64,000 nt of DNA from Bifidobacterium simiiventris (lineage in GTDB: Bacteria; Actinomycetota; Actinomycetes; Actinomycetales; Bifidobacteriaceae): the NCBI RefSeq assembly GCF_019331715.1, contig NZ_JAHBBG010000010.1:1-64000 (forward strand), given 5' to 3'. A model generated the notes under the pieces. The model did not search any database and had not been told where the DNA came from. It saw only the letters and a program-made list of their open reading frames with translations. The position numbers were made by a program, and so were the translations under genes. Below, piece after piece: positions 24,901 to 34,213 of the stretch (position 1 is its first letter; each line of letters begins with the position of its first letter).

Positions 24901-24915
24901 CGTTCACAATGAACG
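24901..24915. promoter_or_regulatory. Palindrome upstream of tkt
   Basis: CGTTCA-CAA-TGAACG is a perfect inverted repeat with a three-base centre, 150 bases from the tkt start. It is a candidate operator. Confidence 0.45.
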
Positions 24916-24940
24916 GGAAAGTACATTTCATGAACAATTG

Positions 24941-24958
24941 GCGGTCAACATTGACCGC
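24941..24958. promoter_or_regulatory. Palindrome between tkt and hrcA
   Basis: GCGGTCAA-CA-TTGACCGC is a perfect 18-base palindrome. Its inner bases resemble the nearby CGTTCACAATGAACG element, so both may bind related regulators. Confidence 0.5.
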
Positions 24959-25011
24959 AAATGTGTCGGATCGCACCGGTCGTCCGGACGAATACTCTGA
25001 GAACGAACGCG

Positions 25012-25038
25012 TTAGCACTCGGCGTGCCGGAGTGCTAA
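25012..25038 (+). promoter_or_regulatory. CIRCE operator (HrcA-binding site)
   Basis: TTAGCACTC, nine bases, GAGTGCTAA: both arms match the CIRCE consensus exactly. It lies 66 bases upstream of hrcA and touches the TACAAT box at 25039-25044. HrcA bound here would repress its own operon and release it on heat shock. Confidence 0.97.
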
Positions 25039-25103
25039 TACAATATGCACAGAGTCATATAGCAGGCGGCATCCATATGCCGCATATATATAAGGAGGCG
25101 CGT

Positions 25104-26282
25104 ATGACGCAGTCGCGTCGCATGCTGGTGCTGCGCGCCGTCGTGGAGGACTACATCCGCTCCCAGGAGCCCATCGGATCGTCGTCCCTGACGAAGACGC
25201 ATGATCTGGGAGTCAGTTCGGCCACGATCCGCAATGATATGGCCGCGCTGGAGGACGAGGGATACCTCATCCAGCCTCATACGTCGGCCGGACGCATTCC
25301 CACAGAAAAGGGGTACCGGTACTTTGTGGATCGGCTGGCCACGGTCATGCCGCTGTCCAAGGCGCAGCGTAACGGCATCGCCACGTTCCTGTCCGGATCG
25401 GTCAATCTACAGGACACGCTGCAGCGGGCCGCACGTCTGCTGTCGCAGATCACCGGTCAGGTGGCCGTCGTGGCGTCCCCATCCTTGTCCAAGGCCACAT
25501 TGCGACACGTCGAGATCGTGCCGGTCTCGCTCAACGTGCTGCTTGCGGTCGTCATCACCGATACCGGGCGTGTCGCCCAGCATACGCTGCCGGTCCGGCG
25601 GATGCCGCAGCCCGATGAGCTGTCGGGGTTTTGCGAGGCGGTCAACAGGCAGTGTGCCGCGATGTCGTTCGCCAAAGCCGCGGAACGCGTAAGGGCCTTG
25701 GTCTCGGCCGGCGCATCGCACGACACCGCGATGCTATCGGAATCGCTTGCATGCGCCTTCGAAGGCATGGCGGACGACGAACGGGCGAACGAACTGTACA
25801 TGGCCGGAACCTCTCATCTGGCGAACCAGGCGGCGACGGCGGATCTGGCGCCGCTGTTCGACGCTCTCGAGGAACAGGTGGTGCTCATGCGACTGATGAG
25901 CACGCTCAGCGAGGAATCCACCAAGACCGGTGTCGGCGTCGCCATCGGCTCCGAAACCCATACGCCCGGGCTGATGCACGTCTCGGTGGTGACCAGCGGG
26001 TACGGACGTTCCTCGGACGCATCCGACAAGTCCCAGCCCCGAGCCGGCCGGATCATGGATGACGCTCCCGTCCCAGACGACGCGAAGGGCCGGCAAAAGG
26101 AACGCGACGGTGACGGAAACAACGAGGAGGAACCCGGACAAACCGGCACGGACGAGCCCATCGCGTTCGTGGGATCCATCGGACCCACGCATATGGACTA
26201 TGCCGCCACCATCGCCGCGGTACGCACGGTGGCGCGCTATCTGACCGTTTCGCTCGCAAGCGGCGGCCGGGAATCGTCCTGA
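25104..26282 (+). CDS. hrcA: Heat-inducible transcription repressor HrcA
   Basis: A 392-residue repressor of class I heat-shock genes that binds CIRCE. The N-terminal winged helix has [20 protein letters not shown], then [19 protein letters not shown] and [19 protein letters not shown]. The C-terminal family motif is [23 protein letters not shown] hydrophilic segment of about 50 residues (roughly 300-352, rich in Asp, Arg, Gly and Glu) is inserted just before that motif and makes the protein longer than the usual 340. Start ATG 25104 follows a perfect AAGGAGG. It is autoregulated through CIRCE and followed by dnaJ. Confidence 0.96.
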   Translation: MTQSRRMLVLRAVVEDYIRSQEPIGSSSLTKTHDLGVSSATIRNDMAALEDEGYLIQPHTSAGRIPTEKGYRYFVDRLATVMPLSKAQRNGIATFLSGSVNLQDTLQRAARLLSQITGQVAVVASPSLSKATLRHVEIVPVSLNVLLAVVITDTGRVAQHTLPVRRMPQPDELSGFCEAVNRQCAAMSFAKAAERVRALVSAGASHDTAMLSESLACAFEGMADDERANELYMAGTSHLANQAATADLAPLFDALEEQVVLMRLMSTLSEESTKTGVGVAIGSETHTPGLMHVSVVTSGYGRSSDASDKSQPRAGRIMDDAPVPDDAKGRQKERDGDGNNEEEPGQTGTDEPIAFVGSIGPTHMDYAATIAAVRTVARYLTVSLASGGRESS

Positions 26283-26334
26283 CCCAGCCTTATGGCACAA
26301 TAACTCGCGACAAACACCGATAAAAGGACGGACA

Positions 26335-27492
26335 TTGGCAGACTACTACGAGGTGCTCGGCATCGAGCGCACGGCCAGCGAGGACGAGATCAAGAAGGCC
26401 TATCGCAAGATGAGCCGCAAATATCATCCCGACATCGCCGGTCCCGAATTCGAGGACAAGTTCAAGGAGGTCAACAGCGCCTACGAGGTGCTGAGCGACC
26501 CGGACAAGCGTCGCATGTACGACTCCGGCGTCGACCCGAACGATCCGACCTCCGGTGCAGGCCCCGGCGGATTCCCGGGGGGCTTCTCCGGCATGGGCGA
26601 CGTCGGCGACATCTTCGGGCAGTTCTTCGGCGGCGCGTTCGGCGGCGGGCAGGGTCCGACCCCGCGCACTCAGCCCGGTCGCGACGCGCTGGCCTCCACC
26701 ACCATCGACCTCAAGACCGCCGTGTTCGGCGGCGTCGCGCATGTGAAGATCAACACGTTCGGACTGTGCCAGCAGTGCGGCGGCTCCGGTGCCCAGAACG
26801 GCTCCCAGCCAGTCACCTGCCCGCAATGCCACGGCCAGGGCTCCGTACAGAAGGTCGTGCGCACGATGCTCGGCCAGATGATGACCTCGTCGCCGTGCGA
26901 ACGGTGCGAGGGACACGGCACGATCATCGAGAACCCGTGCCCGTCGTGCCTTGGACACGGCCGCGTGCGCACCACGCGAGACGTCGGCGTGACGATTCCC
27001 GCCGGCATCAGCGACAATGCGCGTCTGCGTCTCGCCAGCCAGGGCGAAGTGGGCGAAGGCGGCGGCGTTGCCGGAGACCTGTACATCGACGTACGCATTC
27101 GCGCCGACAAGCAGTTCACACGCGAAGGCGACGACCTGCACTGCTGGATCCAGGTACCGATGAGCTGGGCAATTCTGGGCCATGATCTCGAGATCGAGAC
27201 GTTCGACGGCCCGAAAACCATCAGCGTGCCCGAAGGATGCCAACAGGAGGATACGGTCACACTCAAGGGACTAGGCGTTGCGCGTATGCGCCAGCAGGGG
27301 GAGCGCGGCGATCTTATCGCACATATCGCGGTGCGCGTGCCCACCAAGCTGAACGAGCGCGAACGCAAACTGATCGAGGAGTTCGCCGACCTGCACGACG
27401 GCGACGCCTCACACGTCGCGCAAAGCTCCAAGCCGGCGACCGCCGGCGCTCGCAAGGGTTTCTTCAGCAAATTGAAGGATGCGCTGAGCTGA
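26335..27492 (+). CDS. dnaJ: Molecular chaperone DnaJ
   Basis: A 385-residue Hsp40 co-chaperone that stimulates DnaK. The J domain covers residues 1-67 with the essential HPD ([11 protein letters not shown]). A Gly-rich linker follows at about 75-110. The zinc domain has four CxxCxGxG repeats: [24 protein letters not shown] and CPSCLGHG. The C-terminal substrate domains complete it. The start is a TTG at 26335 with AAGGACGG before it; no ATG fits the J-domain start. It lies 52 bases after hrcA, and CIRCE probably controls both. An hrcA-linked dnaJ is usual in actinobacteria, which often have a second copy with dnaK. Confidence 0.96.
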   Translation: MADYYEVLGIERTASEDEIKKAYRKMSRKYHPDIAGPEFEDKFKEVNSAYEVLSDPDKRRMYDSGVDPNDPTSGAGPGGFPGGFSGMGDVGDIFGQFFGGAFGGGQGPTPRTQPGRDALASTTIDLKTAVFGGVAHVKINTFGLCQQCGGSGAQNGSQPVTCPQCHGQGSVQKVVRTMLGQMMTSSPCERCEGHGTIIENPCPSCLGHGRVRTTRDVGVTIPAGISDNARLRLASQGEVGEGGGVAGDLYIDVRIRADKQFTREGDDLHCWIQVPMSWAILGHDLEIETFDGPKTISVPEGCQQEDTVTLKGLGVARMRQQGERGDLIAHIAVRVPTKLNERERKLIEEFADLHDGDASHVAQSSKPATAGARKGFFSKLKDALS

Positions 27493-27504
27493 GCGGGAAT
27501 CGGC

Positions 27505-27551
27505 AAACGGCCGCTTCGACTTGTTTTTTGCGCAAGGCGAAGCGGCCGTTT
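27505..27551. terminator. Terminator after dnaJ
   Basis: AAACGGCCGCTTCG (27505-27518) pairs with CGAAGCGGCCGTTT (27538-27551). It lies between the convergent dnaJ and kinase genes and may act in both directions. Confidence 0.75.
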
Positions 27552-27638
27552 CGTATCTTCGGTGTAGCGGGTCGCGCCGTGCCTGCTGTTCGGGAACAGG
27601 CGCAACCCGCTAAGTGCGGTCGTTGGTTCTCCGGTTTT

Positions 27639-28427
27639 CTACAGCAGCGAGCGGCACATCGAACGGTATTCGCTGACGTAGCCGCCGCCGAAGAACACGC
27701 AGTGGCCGGCGATCGGATACAGCTGCCACAGCGTCGTGCGCTCCTGCCAGCCGGCCTTGAGCGGATGCACCGACTGGTAGCCGTCCATAATCTCGCTCAG
27801 GTAGCTCATGCCGAACAGGTGCAGCATCGCCAGATCCTCCTCGCGATGTCCGCCGTGGGCCGCTGGATCGATCAGCACGGCCTCGCACGAACCGGAATCC
27901 GCAGCCCACATCACGTTACCGCTCCACAGATCGCCATGCACGCGCGCCGGCTTGTCCGCCGCCGCCCGTCCCAACAGATCGGGCAGCGCGTCGATCACAC
28001 GCTGTGTCAGGTCAAGATCGGCCTTCGTCAGCTCGCCGCGGGCGATGCCCAACTCGACCATCGGCAGCAGCCGTCCCTCAGCGTAGTAGGTCGCCGGATC
28101 ATCCCAAGAGCCGGTCGCCATCGGCACTGGATCCTGCAGCGGACCGAAATAACAGGTGCCATCGTACCCGGATGGTGCCGAACCGAAATGGTCGGCGCCG
28201 AAATCATGCATGCGGGCCAGCGCCGCGCCGAAATCATAGGCGGCCTTCGCGGTGGGGGAGCAGGCGTTCACCCGTTCGATGTCGAGATAATCCTTGCCCC
28301 AGTCGTACACGTCCACCACACGGGGGCCTCCCGCGGCGTGCGCCTCGGCGAGCCATTGCAGCCCGCGCCCCTCGCATTCGAAGAACCCGTCCGGCGCCCA
28401 CATGCGCGACTTGCGATACTTGCCCAT
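27639..28427 (-). CDS. Fructosamine kinase family protein
   Basis: A 262-residue protein of the fructosamine-3-kinase/aminoglycoside-phosphotransferase fold. The catalytic loop reads ARVHGDLWSGNVMW near residues 160-173, and the metal-binding Asp is in LIDPAAHGGHREEDLAML. The bacterial members phosphorylate sugar adducts on amines, helping to undo protein glycation. Start ATG 28427 has GGGAGG four bases upstream; the longer frame lacks a site. It is a single gene between dnaJ and uppP. The exact substrate is not known. Confidence 0.88.
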   Translation of the reverse strand: MGKYRKSRMWAPDGFFECEGRGLQWLAEAHAAGGPRVVDVYDWGKDYLDIERVNACSPTAKAAYDFGAALARMHDFGADHFGSAPSGYDGTCYFGPLQDPVPMATGSWDDPATYYAEGRLLPMVELGIARGELTKADLDLTQRVIDALPDLLGRAAADKPARVHGDLWSGNVMWAADSGSCEAVLIDPAAHGGHREEDLAMLHLFGMSYLSEIMDGYQSVHPLKAGWQERTTLWQLYPIAGHCVFFGGGYVSEYRSMCRSLL

Positions 28428-28567
28428 TGCATCCTCCCATCGGCCTTGCAATTCACCCCTGATTGTGGGCATTTGGCGAGACAATACCGGTCTTGGCGCA
28501 TTCTTAGGGGGCTGTGAGTAACCTAGAGCGAGGCAAATGAAACCAAAGACATGAACTAAGAGGGATC

Positions 28568-29449
28568 ATGAATTTCTTTCAGGCAATCATCCTGGGATTG
28601 GTGCAGGCGCTGACCGAGTACCTTCCGGTCTCGTCGAGCGCGCACATCCGCATCATCGGCGATCTGATGCTGGGAGCAGATCCGGGCGCCGCGTTCACCG
28701 CCATCATCCAGATCGGCACCGAACTGGCGGTCATCCTGTACTTCCGTCGCGACATCATCAACATCCTATCGCACTGGTTCGCATGCCTGTTCGGCAAGAA
28801 CGGCAAGGACTGGAAGTCGCGCATGGGCCGCGGCGACAAGTGGGCCACGCTCGGCTGGAACGTCATCGTCGGCTCCATCCCGATCGTGATCCTCGGCTTC
28901 ACGTTGCAGAACGTCATCGAGACGACGCTGCGCAACCTGTGGATCACCGTGACCGTGCTGTTTGTCTTCGGTGTGCTGTTGTGGGTCGTTGACGCCAGGG
29001 CCCGCCAGATCAAGACGATGGACGACATGACCAACCGCGACGCATTCCTGTTCGGTCTCGGTCAGTCGATGGCCCTCATCCCTGGCGTGTCCCGTTCCGG
29101 CGGCACCATCACCGTGGGCCGTGCGCTCGGCTACACCCGTGAGGCCGCGGTGCGACTGAGCTTCCTCATGGCCATCCCGGCCGTGGTCGGCTCCGGCCTG
29201 CTGGAAGCCGTCAAGGCCGTTAAGGACTATAAGACCGACGCCATGTTCCCGGGTTGGGGCCCGACGATCGTCGCGACGATCATCAGCTTCTTCGTCGGCT
29301 ACATCGTGATCATCGGCTTCCTGAAGTTCGTGTCGACCTTCTCGTACAAGGCGTTTGCTATCTACCGCATCATCCTCGCTGTCGTCGTCGCGATCCTGCT
29401 GCTGACCGGCGCGCTGGTGCCGCTGGAGGCGATTTCCGCGGCGGCATGA
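28568..29449 (+). CDS. uppP: Undecaprenyl-diphosphate phosphatase
   Basis: A 293-residue integral membrane enzyme that removes one phosphate from undecaprenyl diphosphate so the lipid carrier of cell-wall synthesis can be reused. Family motifs are present: LTEYLPVSSSAHIRI near residues 17-31 and PGVSRSGGTITVGRALG near 175-191. About eight hydrophobic helices are seen. The BacA family is linked to bacitracin tolerance. Start ATG 28568 has AGAGGG upstream. It is convergent with the PAC2 gene, with only 15 bases between their stops. Confidence 0.96.
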   Translation: MNFFQAIILGLVQALTEYLPVSSSAHIRIIGDLMLGADPGAAFTAIIQIGTELAVILYFRRDIINILSHWFACLFGKNGKDWKSRMGRGDKWATLGWNVIVGSIPIVILGFTLQNVIETTLRNLWITVTVLFVFGVLLWVVDARARQIKTMDDMTNRDAFLFGLGQSMALIPGVSRSGGTITVGRALGYTREAAVRLSFLMAIPAVVGSGLLEAVKAVKDYKTDAMFPGWGPTIVATIISFFVGYIVIIGFLKFVSTFSYKAFAIYRIILAVVVAILLLTGALVPLEAISAAA

Positions 29450-29464
29450 GCCGCGTGAAGGGAA

Positions 29465-30298
29465 TCACAGATCCCTGAGGAAGTTCTCCGCCTCCCGGAT
29501 CAACTGCTCGCATACGGGCCCGTCAAGAGTTGTCTCCTGGCGGGCTTTTTCGTTGCTGTCGTAGTCGTGTTCGAGCCGACGCACGTAGTCGGACAGCGCG
29601 TCGTTGCGACGCACCACGGCCTCGGCCCGGGCCTTCCAGTCCTGTGCCTTGCCGGGAAGATCGGCGAGATCGATCGATTCGCCGAGCAGTCCGGACAGCT
29701 CGTGCAGCAGCTGCATCGTGGCCTGGGCGCATCCATCACTGTTCAGATACTGCGGAATGGACACCCACATCGATGTCGTATCGAAACCGTCTTGGGATGC
29801 GGCGTCGTCGAGAATAGTGGGGATGCCGACCGGGCCGCTGTAACGTTGGTCGGGATCGCACTCCGTGCAATCGGATCCGTACTCGATGTCGACCGGCAAG
29901 GTTCTCGTGTGCGGGCAGTCCGCGAACATCGACCCCAGCGTGATGATTCGGGTCACGTCCAGTTCGTCGGCGATTCGCAGCGTCTGCCGGCAGTGCTCCT
30001 GCCAGCGGTAGTTCGGTTCGGGGGCCAGCATCGCGTATAGCTGGAATGCGGGGGAGATGCGGATGTCGTAGAACGTGGTCTGCGGCCAGATAATGCGTTT
30101 GCGTCCGGTCGCATGACACACGATCGGGCGGGTCGACTGATAGTCGTAATAGCCGTCGCAGCGGATGTGGCGGATCTCCTCTCCGTCGTAGCGCTTCACC
30201 AGATGGCGAACCGCATCGGAGGCTGCCTGGCAGGCATCGTTCCATCCCTCGAACGCGGCGATCATCACGGAACCCGTTTCCGCTGCTTGTCTCTTCAT
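29465..30298 (-). CDS. PAC2 family protein
   Basis: A 277-residue member of the PAC2 (proteasome assembly chaperone 2-like) family, common in actinobacteria and of uncertain function there. Typical segments are MIAAFEGWNDACQAASDAV at 12-30, ITLGSMFADCPHTRTLPV near 119-136, and GIPTILDDAASQDGFDTTS. The C-terminal 70 residues are charged and probably helical. Start ATG 30298 lies 7 bases after a TACATT box, suggesting a leaderless message. In actinobacteria with proteasomes the family has been linked to them, but bifidobacteria are not known to have one, so the role is open. Confidence 0.85.
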   Translation of the reverse strand: MKRQAAETGSVMIAAFEGWNDACQAASDAVRHLVKRYDGEEIRHIRCDGYYDYQSTRPIVCHATGRKRIIWPQTTFYDIRISPAFQLYAMLAPEPNYRWQEHCRQTLRIADELDVTRIITLGSMFADCPHTRTLPVDIEYGSDCTECDPDQRYSGPVGIPTILDDAASQDGFDTTSMWVSIPQYLNSDGCAQATMQLLHELSGLLGESIDLADLPGKAQDWKARAEAVVRRNDALSDYVRRLEHDYDSNEKARQETTLDGPVCEQLIREAENFLRDL

Positions 30299-30305
30299 GG
30301 CTTCT

Positions 30306-30335
30306 AATGTAACCGCAGCGGAAAAGCGGTGCGAA
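30306..30335 (-). promoter_or_regulatory. Promoter of the PAC2 gene, predicting a leaderless mRNA
   Basis: On the minus strand TTCGCA (30335-30330) and TACATT (30311-30306) are 18 bases apart; the ATG is 7 bases after the -10. No Shine-Dalgarno sequence is seen. Confidence 0.5.
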
Positions 30336-30401
30336 CCCTTATGCCAGCGGCGTACCGGCAGCTGTTGCGGGAACTGTCCTCACTGCTGCGACACGCCGGA
30401 T

Positions 30402-30430
30402 TTGGCAGACCGGGATGATGTCGGTATAGT
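30402..30430 (+). promoter_or_regulatory. Promoter of the tRNA cluster
   Basis: TTGGCA (30402-30407), 17 bases, TATAGT (30425-30430), 39 bases before the first tRNA. This is the best consensus promoter in the window. Confidence 0.75.
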
Positions 30431-30469
30431 AGTCACTCGTGCTCAGGCAACGATGAGTTGCCAAGTATC

Positions 30470-30542
30470 GCGGACATAGCTTAGTTGGTAAAGCGCAACC
30501 TTGCCAAGGTTGAGACCGCGGGTCCGAGTCCCGTTGTCCGCT
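30470..30542 (+). tRNA. tRNA-Gly (GCC), T-loop variant
   Basis: Acceptor stem GCGGACA/TGTCCGC; the anticodon loop TTGCCAA gives GCC. The T loop reads TCCGAGT, so position 55 is C, where nearly all tRNAs have T (pseudouridine). The second copy at 30993 is otherwise identical and has the normal TTCGAGT. No CCA is encoded. Confidence 0.93.
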
Positions 30543-30571
30543 CTAAGGTCCGATGAGTTGACGACCTTTGC

Positions 30572-30642
30572 GGTGGGTTAGCCAAGCGGTTAGGCAGCGG
30601 CCTGCAAAGCCGTATAGACGAGTTCGACTCTCGTACCCACCT
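30572..30642 (+). tRNA. tRNA-Cys (GCA)
   Basis: Acceptor stem GGTGGGT/ACCCACC; anticodon loop CTGCAAA gives GCA. The T loop TTCGACT is normal. Confidence 0.95.
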
Positions 30643-30684
30643 CTCAGTCGGCCGAATGTATTCGGTCGGTTGTATTGCAGGCCC

Positions 30685-30756
30685 GGGCGGTTGGCGCAGA
30701 GGTAGCGCACTTCCCTGACACGGAAGGGGTCACAAGTTCGAATCTTGTATCGCCCA
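30685..30756 (+). tRNA. tRNA-Val (GAC)
   Basis: Acceptor stem GGGCGGT/ATCGCCC; anticodon stem CTTCC/GGAAG with loop CTGACAC gives GAC. The T loop TTCGAAT is normal. Confidence 0.95.
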
Positions 30757-30794
30757 CGAACGTCGGCGATGATTCGACCTTCATAATCGAATAT

Positions 30795-30867
30795 GGGTGA
30801 TTGGCGCAGCGGCTAGCGCACTTCCTTCACACGGAAGGGGTCGTAGGTTCGATTCCTACATCACCCA
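30795..30867 (+). tRNA. tRNA-Val (CAC)
   Basis: Acceptor stem GGGTGAT/ATCACCC; anticodon loop TTCACAC gives CAC. It is closely related to the preceding tRNA-Val and probably arose by duplication. Confidence 0.95.
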
Positions 30868-30888
30868 CGAGCGCGGTAACGCGTTTTC

Positions 30889-30961
30889 GGGGCTATGGCG
30901 CAGCTGGTAGCGCATCTCCATGGCATGGAGAGGGTCAGGGGTTCGAATCCCCTTAGCTCCA
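30889..30961 (+). tRNA. tRNA-Ala (GGC)
   Basis: Acceptor stem GGGGCTA/TAGCTCC with one G-U pair; anticodon stem TCTCC/GGAGA with loop ATGGCAT gives GGC. The T loop TTCGAAT is normal. Confidence 0.93.
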
Positions 30962-30992
30962 CTGGAATCCGCTTCTCACGGCGGAATCCTTT

Positions 30993-31065
30993 GCGGACAT
31001 AGCTTAGTTGGTAAAGCGCAACCTTGCCAAGGTTGAGACCGCGGGTTCGAGTCCCGTTGTCCGCT
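30993..31065 (+). tRNA. tRNA-Gly (GCC), normal copy
   Basis: Identical to the tRNA at 30470 except for the usual T at T-loop position 55. It is the last tRNA of the cluster. Confidence 0.96.
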
Positions 31066-31071
31066 CCGGTC

Positions 31072-31096
31072 AGAGGCTCCTTCGGGAGTCTTTTTC
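31072..31096 (+). terminator. Rho-independent terminator of the tRNA cluster
   Basis: AGGCTCC, loop TTCG, GGAGTCT, then TTTTT. A UUCG tetraloop on a 7-base-pair stem with a T-run is a strong terminator. Confidence 0.92.
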
Positions 31097-31146
31097 ATTT
31101 CGGCAACGGCATGCTCGCAATCGTCGGCCCGTCACGCCTGGGAGCG

Positions 31147-31175
31147 TTCACAGCAATGTCTGCACTCAATCCTAT
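31147..31175 (+). promoter_or_regulatory. Candidate thrS promoter
   Basis: TTCACA (31147-31152), 17 bases, TCCTAT (31170-31175), about 70 bases before the thrS start. No T-box leader fits in this short space. Confidence 0.4.
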
Positions 31176-31246
31176 CGTGTCCCATGTTGATTACCAGTCC
31201 AGGCCTGCCCATTGGTAACGCGGGCCCCGATAGCAAAGGACACATC

Positions 31247-33292
31247 ATGGCGCAAAGCTCCATCTCCATCACAGTCAACGGCGAAGCGAAGGAGGTGGAA
31301 GCTACCACCACCGGCACCGAACTGTTCGCGGACGACAAGAACATCATCGCCGTGCGTCTCAACGGCGAGCTGCGTGACCTGTACACGCCGCTTTCCGACG
31401 GCGACACGGTCGAATCCGTCGCGCTCGACAGCGAGGACGGTCTCGGCATCATGCGTCACTCCGCCACCCACGTCATGGCACAGGCTGTGCAGGAACTGTT
31501 CCCGAACGCCAAGCTTGGCGTCGGCCCGATCATCAAGGACGGCTTCTACTACGATTTCCAGGTCGACCAGCCGTTTACGCCGGACGACCTCAAGAATATC
31601 GAGAAGCACATGCAGCGGATCATCAAGTCCGCCCAGTCCTTCCGCCGCCGCGTCGTCACCGAGGAGGAGGCGCTCAAGGAGGAAGCCGACCAGCCGTTCA
31701 AGATCGAGCTGATCGAAGACAAGGAAGCGCATCTCGATCCGTCCACCGCCACCGAGATCTCCGGCAAGGAGCTCAGCTTCTACGACAACGTCGACCGTGA
31801 CGGCAACGTTGTGTGGAAGGACCTGTGCCGCGGACCGCACTTGCCGAACACGCACTTCATCAAGGCGTTCAAGATCGAGCGTTCCGCCGCCGCTTACTGG
31901 CGCGGCAACGAGAAGAACCCGACCATGCAGCGTATCTACGGCACCGCATGGGCCACCAAGGAAGATCTCAAGGCCTACCAGACCCGCCTCGAGGAGGCCG
32001 CCAAGCGCGACCACCGCAAGCTCGGCGCCGAAATGGACCTGTTCTCCTTCCCGGAAGAGATCGGACCTGGCCTGGCGGTGTTCCATCCGAAGGGTGCCGC
32101 GGTCATCAACGCGATGGAGGATTACTCCCGCGAAATGCACCGCAAGTACCACTACAGCTTCGTGCAGACCCCGCACATCACCAAGGGCGGCCTGTACGAG
32201 ACCTCCGGCCACCTGCACTGGTACAAGGACTCCATGTACCCGGCCATGCGCCTGGACGAGGAGCGCGACGCCGACGGCAACATCACCAAGCAGGGCTTCG
32301 ACTACTACCTGAAGCCGATGAACTGCCCGATGCACAACCTCATCTTCAAGTCCCGCCAGCGCTCCTACAAGGAGCTGCCGCTGCGCCTGTTCGAGTTCGG
32401 CACCGTGTACCGCTACGAGAAGTCCGGCGAAGTCCACGGCCTGACCCGCGTGCGCGGCTTGACCCAGGACGACTCCCACATCTACTGCACGCGCGAGCAG
32501 ATGAAGGGCGAACTGACCAACCTGCTCACCTTCGTGCTCAAGGTGCTGCGCGACTTCGGTCTGGACGACTTCTACCTCGAACTGTCCACTAAGGACGAGC
32601 ACAAGTACGTCGGTTCCGACGAGATCTGGGAGGAGGCGACCAACACGCTCGCCGAGGTCGCCAAGGACTCCGGTCTGAACCTCGTGGCCGATCCGGGCGG
32701 CGCCGCATTCTACGGCCCGAAGATCTCCGTGCAGGCCCGCGACGCGATCGGCCGCACCTGGCAGGTGTCGACCATCCAGCTCGACTTCAACCTGCCCGAG
32801 CGCTTCCAGCTCGAGTACATCGCGGCCGATGGTACGCACCAGCGCCCGGTCATGATCCACCGCGCGCTGTTCGGTTCCATCGAGCGCTTCTTCGCCGTGC
32901 TGCTCGAGCACTACGCGGGCGCGTTCCCGGTGTGGCTCGCCCCGGTGCAGGTACTTGGCATCCCGGTCGCCGACGAGTTCGCGCCGCACCTCGCCGGCTT
33001 CGTCAAGTCCCTCGAGGATGAGATGGTCCGCTGCGAGATCGACTACTCCGACGACCGCTTCGGCAAGAAGATCCGCAACGCGTCCAAGTCCAAGACGCCG
33101 TTCATTCTCATCGTCGGCGAAGAGGACGCGAAGAACAACGCGGTCAGCTTCCGCTTCCGCGATGGCAGCCAGCTCAACGGCGTGCCGGTCGATCAGGCCC
33201 GCGAGCAGATCCTCGATGTGATCAAGAAGCGCGTCCAGGTCAACTCCGTGGACGACTTCAAGGCCGCCGTGGCGGCTCCGGCCGAGGACTGA
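31247..33292 (+). CDS. thrS: Threonyl-tRNA synthetase
   Basis: A 681-residue class II synthetase. A TGS domain (about 5-65) is followed by the editing-related domain with [16 protein letters not shown] near 78-93. The catalytic core has [12 protein letters not shown], with a zinc-ligand Cys, motif 2 FRYE-like [19 protein letters not shown], and motif 3 with [19 protein letters not shown]. The C-terminal anticodon-binding domain is about 580-681. Start ATG 31247 follows AAAGGA by seven bases; 21 in-frame codons upstream are not counted. It is transcribed away from the tRNA cluster in the same direction. Confidence 0.97.
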   Translation: MAQSSISITVNGEAKEVEATTTGTELFADDKNIIAVRLNGELRDLYTPLSDGDTVESVALDSEDGLGIMRHSATHVMAQAVQELFPNAKLGVGPIIKDGFYYDFQVDQPFTPDDLKNIEKHMQRIIKSAQSFRRRVVTEEEALKEEADQPFKIELIEDKEAHLDPSTATEISGKELSFYDNVDRDGNVVWKDLCRGPHLPNTHFIKAFKIERSAAAYWRGNEKNPTMQRIYGTAWATKEDLKAYQTRLEEAAKRDHRKLGAEMDLFSFPEEIGPGLAVFHPKGAAVINAMEDYSREMHRKYHYSFVQTPHITKGGLYETSGHLHWYKDSMYPAMRLDEERDADGNITKQGFDYYLKPMNCPMHNLIFKSRQRSYKELPLRLFEFGTVYRYEKSGEVHGLTRVRGLTQDDSHIYCTREQMKGELTNLLTFVLKVLRDFGLDDFYLELSTKDEHKYVGSDEIWEEATNTLAEVAKDSGLNLVADPGGAAFYGPKISVQARDAIGRTWQVSTIQLDFNLPERFQLEYIAADGTHQRPVMIHRALFGSIERFFAVLLEHYAGAFPVWLAPVQVLGIPVADEFAPHLAGFVKSLEDEMVRCEIDYSDDRFGKKIRNASKSKTPFILIVGEEDAKNNAVSFRFRDGSQLNGVPVDQAREQILDVIKKRVQVNSVDDFKAAVAAPAED

Positions 33293-33305
33293 TTCTCGGC
33301 CATTG

Positions 33306-33355
33306 CATGGGTGTTCCGTGGGGCGTGCATGTGTTCGTCCCACGGGACACCCATG
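33306..33355 (+). terminator. Hairpin between thrS and yebC
   Basis: Positions 33306-33322 pair with 33339-33355 over 17 base pairs with one T-G wobble; the loop is 16 bases. It follows the thrS stop by 13 bases and has no T-run. Confidence 0.6.
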
Positions 33356-33451
33356 TCCGGTGCTTTGCGATGATGCCGCTGGCAGTTGTCTGCAAAGCGC
33401 TCTAAACTTATTCCGTTTGCCAGTTTTATCCGTAGATCTGCTAGGAGCATT

Positions 33452-34207
33452 ATGTCAGGTCATTCCAAGTGGGCGACCACCAAGCACAAGAAGGCCGCCA
33501 TCGACGCCAAGCGCGGCAAGCTGTTCGCCAAGCTCATCAAGAACATCGAAATCGCGGCTCGCATGGGCGGTGGCGACCCGGACGGCAACCCGTCCCTGTA
33601 CGATGCCATCTACAAGGCCAAGAAGGCCTCGATGCCGGCCGACAACATCAAGCGCGCCGTCAAGCGCGGTTCCGGTGAGGAAGCCGGTGGCGCCAACTAC
33701 GAGGACATCGTCTACGAGGGCTACGCTCCCGCCGGCGTCGGCCTCATCATCGAGTGCCTGACTGACAACCGCAACCGTGCAGCCGCCGAAGTGCGTTCCA
33801 CCCTGACCAAGGGCAACGGCTCGCTGGCCACCTCCGGCTCTGTGTCCTTCAACTTCGAGCGCAAGGGCCAGATCGAAGTGCCGTCCGAGGGTGTGGATTT
33901 CGACGACCTGTTTGAGAAGGCCGGCGACGCGGGTGCCGAGGACGTGATCGATGACGGCGACGTGTTCACCGTGATCACTGATCCCTCCGATCTGCACACC
34001 GTGCGCAAGAGCCTGCAGGACGCCGGTTTCGACTACGATTCCGCCGATATGGTGATGCGCCCGAAGAACGAGGTCGAACTGGGCCTCGAGGATGCCCGCA
34101 AGGTCTCCAAGCTCATCGACAATCTCGATGACCTGGACGATGTGCAGAACATCTATTCCAACTGGACCGCCTCCGACGAGGTCATGGCCCAGCTCGACGA
34201 GGAGTAA
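33452..34207 (+). CDS. YebC/PmpR family regulatory protein
   Basis: A 251-residue YebC/TACO1 family protein. Members have been described as DNA-binding regulators and as factors that help translate proline stretches. The N-terminus [23 protein letters not shown] is the family signature (read here in two parts: MSGHSKW then [13 protein letters not shown]). [20 protein letters not shown] and [13 protein letters not shown] are also conserved. Start ATG 33452 has AGGAG four bases before. It lies just upstream of ruvC, a frequent pairing in bacteria. Confidence 0.94.
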   Translation: MSGHSKWATTKHKKAAIDAKRGKLFAKLIKNIEIAARMGGGDPDGNPSLYDAIYKAKKASMPADNIKRAVKRGSGEEAGGANYEDIVYEGYAPAGVGLIIECLTDNRNRAAAEVRSTLTKGNGSLATSGSVSFNFERKGQIEVPSEGVDFDDLFEKAGDAGAEDVIDDGDVFTVITDPSDLHTVRKSLQDAGFDYDSADMVMRPKNEVELGLEDARKVSKLIDNLDDLDDVQNIYSNWTASDEVMAQLDEE

Positions 34208-34213
34208 TCCTCG

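Larger units (their letters stand above)
24752..25103. other. Divergent regulatory region between tkt and hrcA
   Basis: About 350 bases with no gene. It holds a small hairpin in the tkt leader (CCCGGC at 24790 pairing with GCCGGG at 24800), two palindromes (24901-24915 and 24941-24958), the CIRCE operator (25012-25038) and the TACAAT box of hrcA (25039-25044). The AAGGAGG ribosome site of hrcA is at 25092-25098. Confidence 0.7.

Noticed and set aside
31097..31246. T-box riboswitch ahead of thrS
   Set aside because: The space of about 150 bases is too short for a full T-box, and no T-box consensus or terminator was seen.
31172..33343. A 723-codon open frame opposite thrS
   Set aside because: Same explanation: the composition reflects the complement of a highly biased gene, with no domain.
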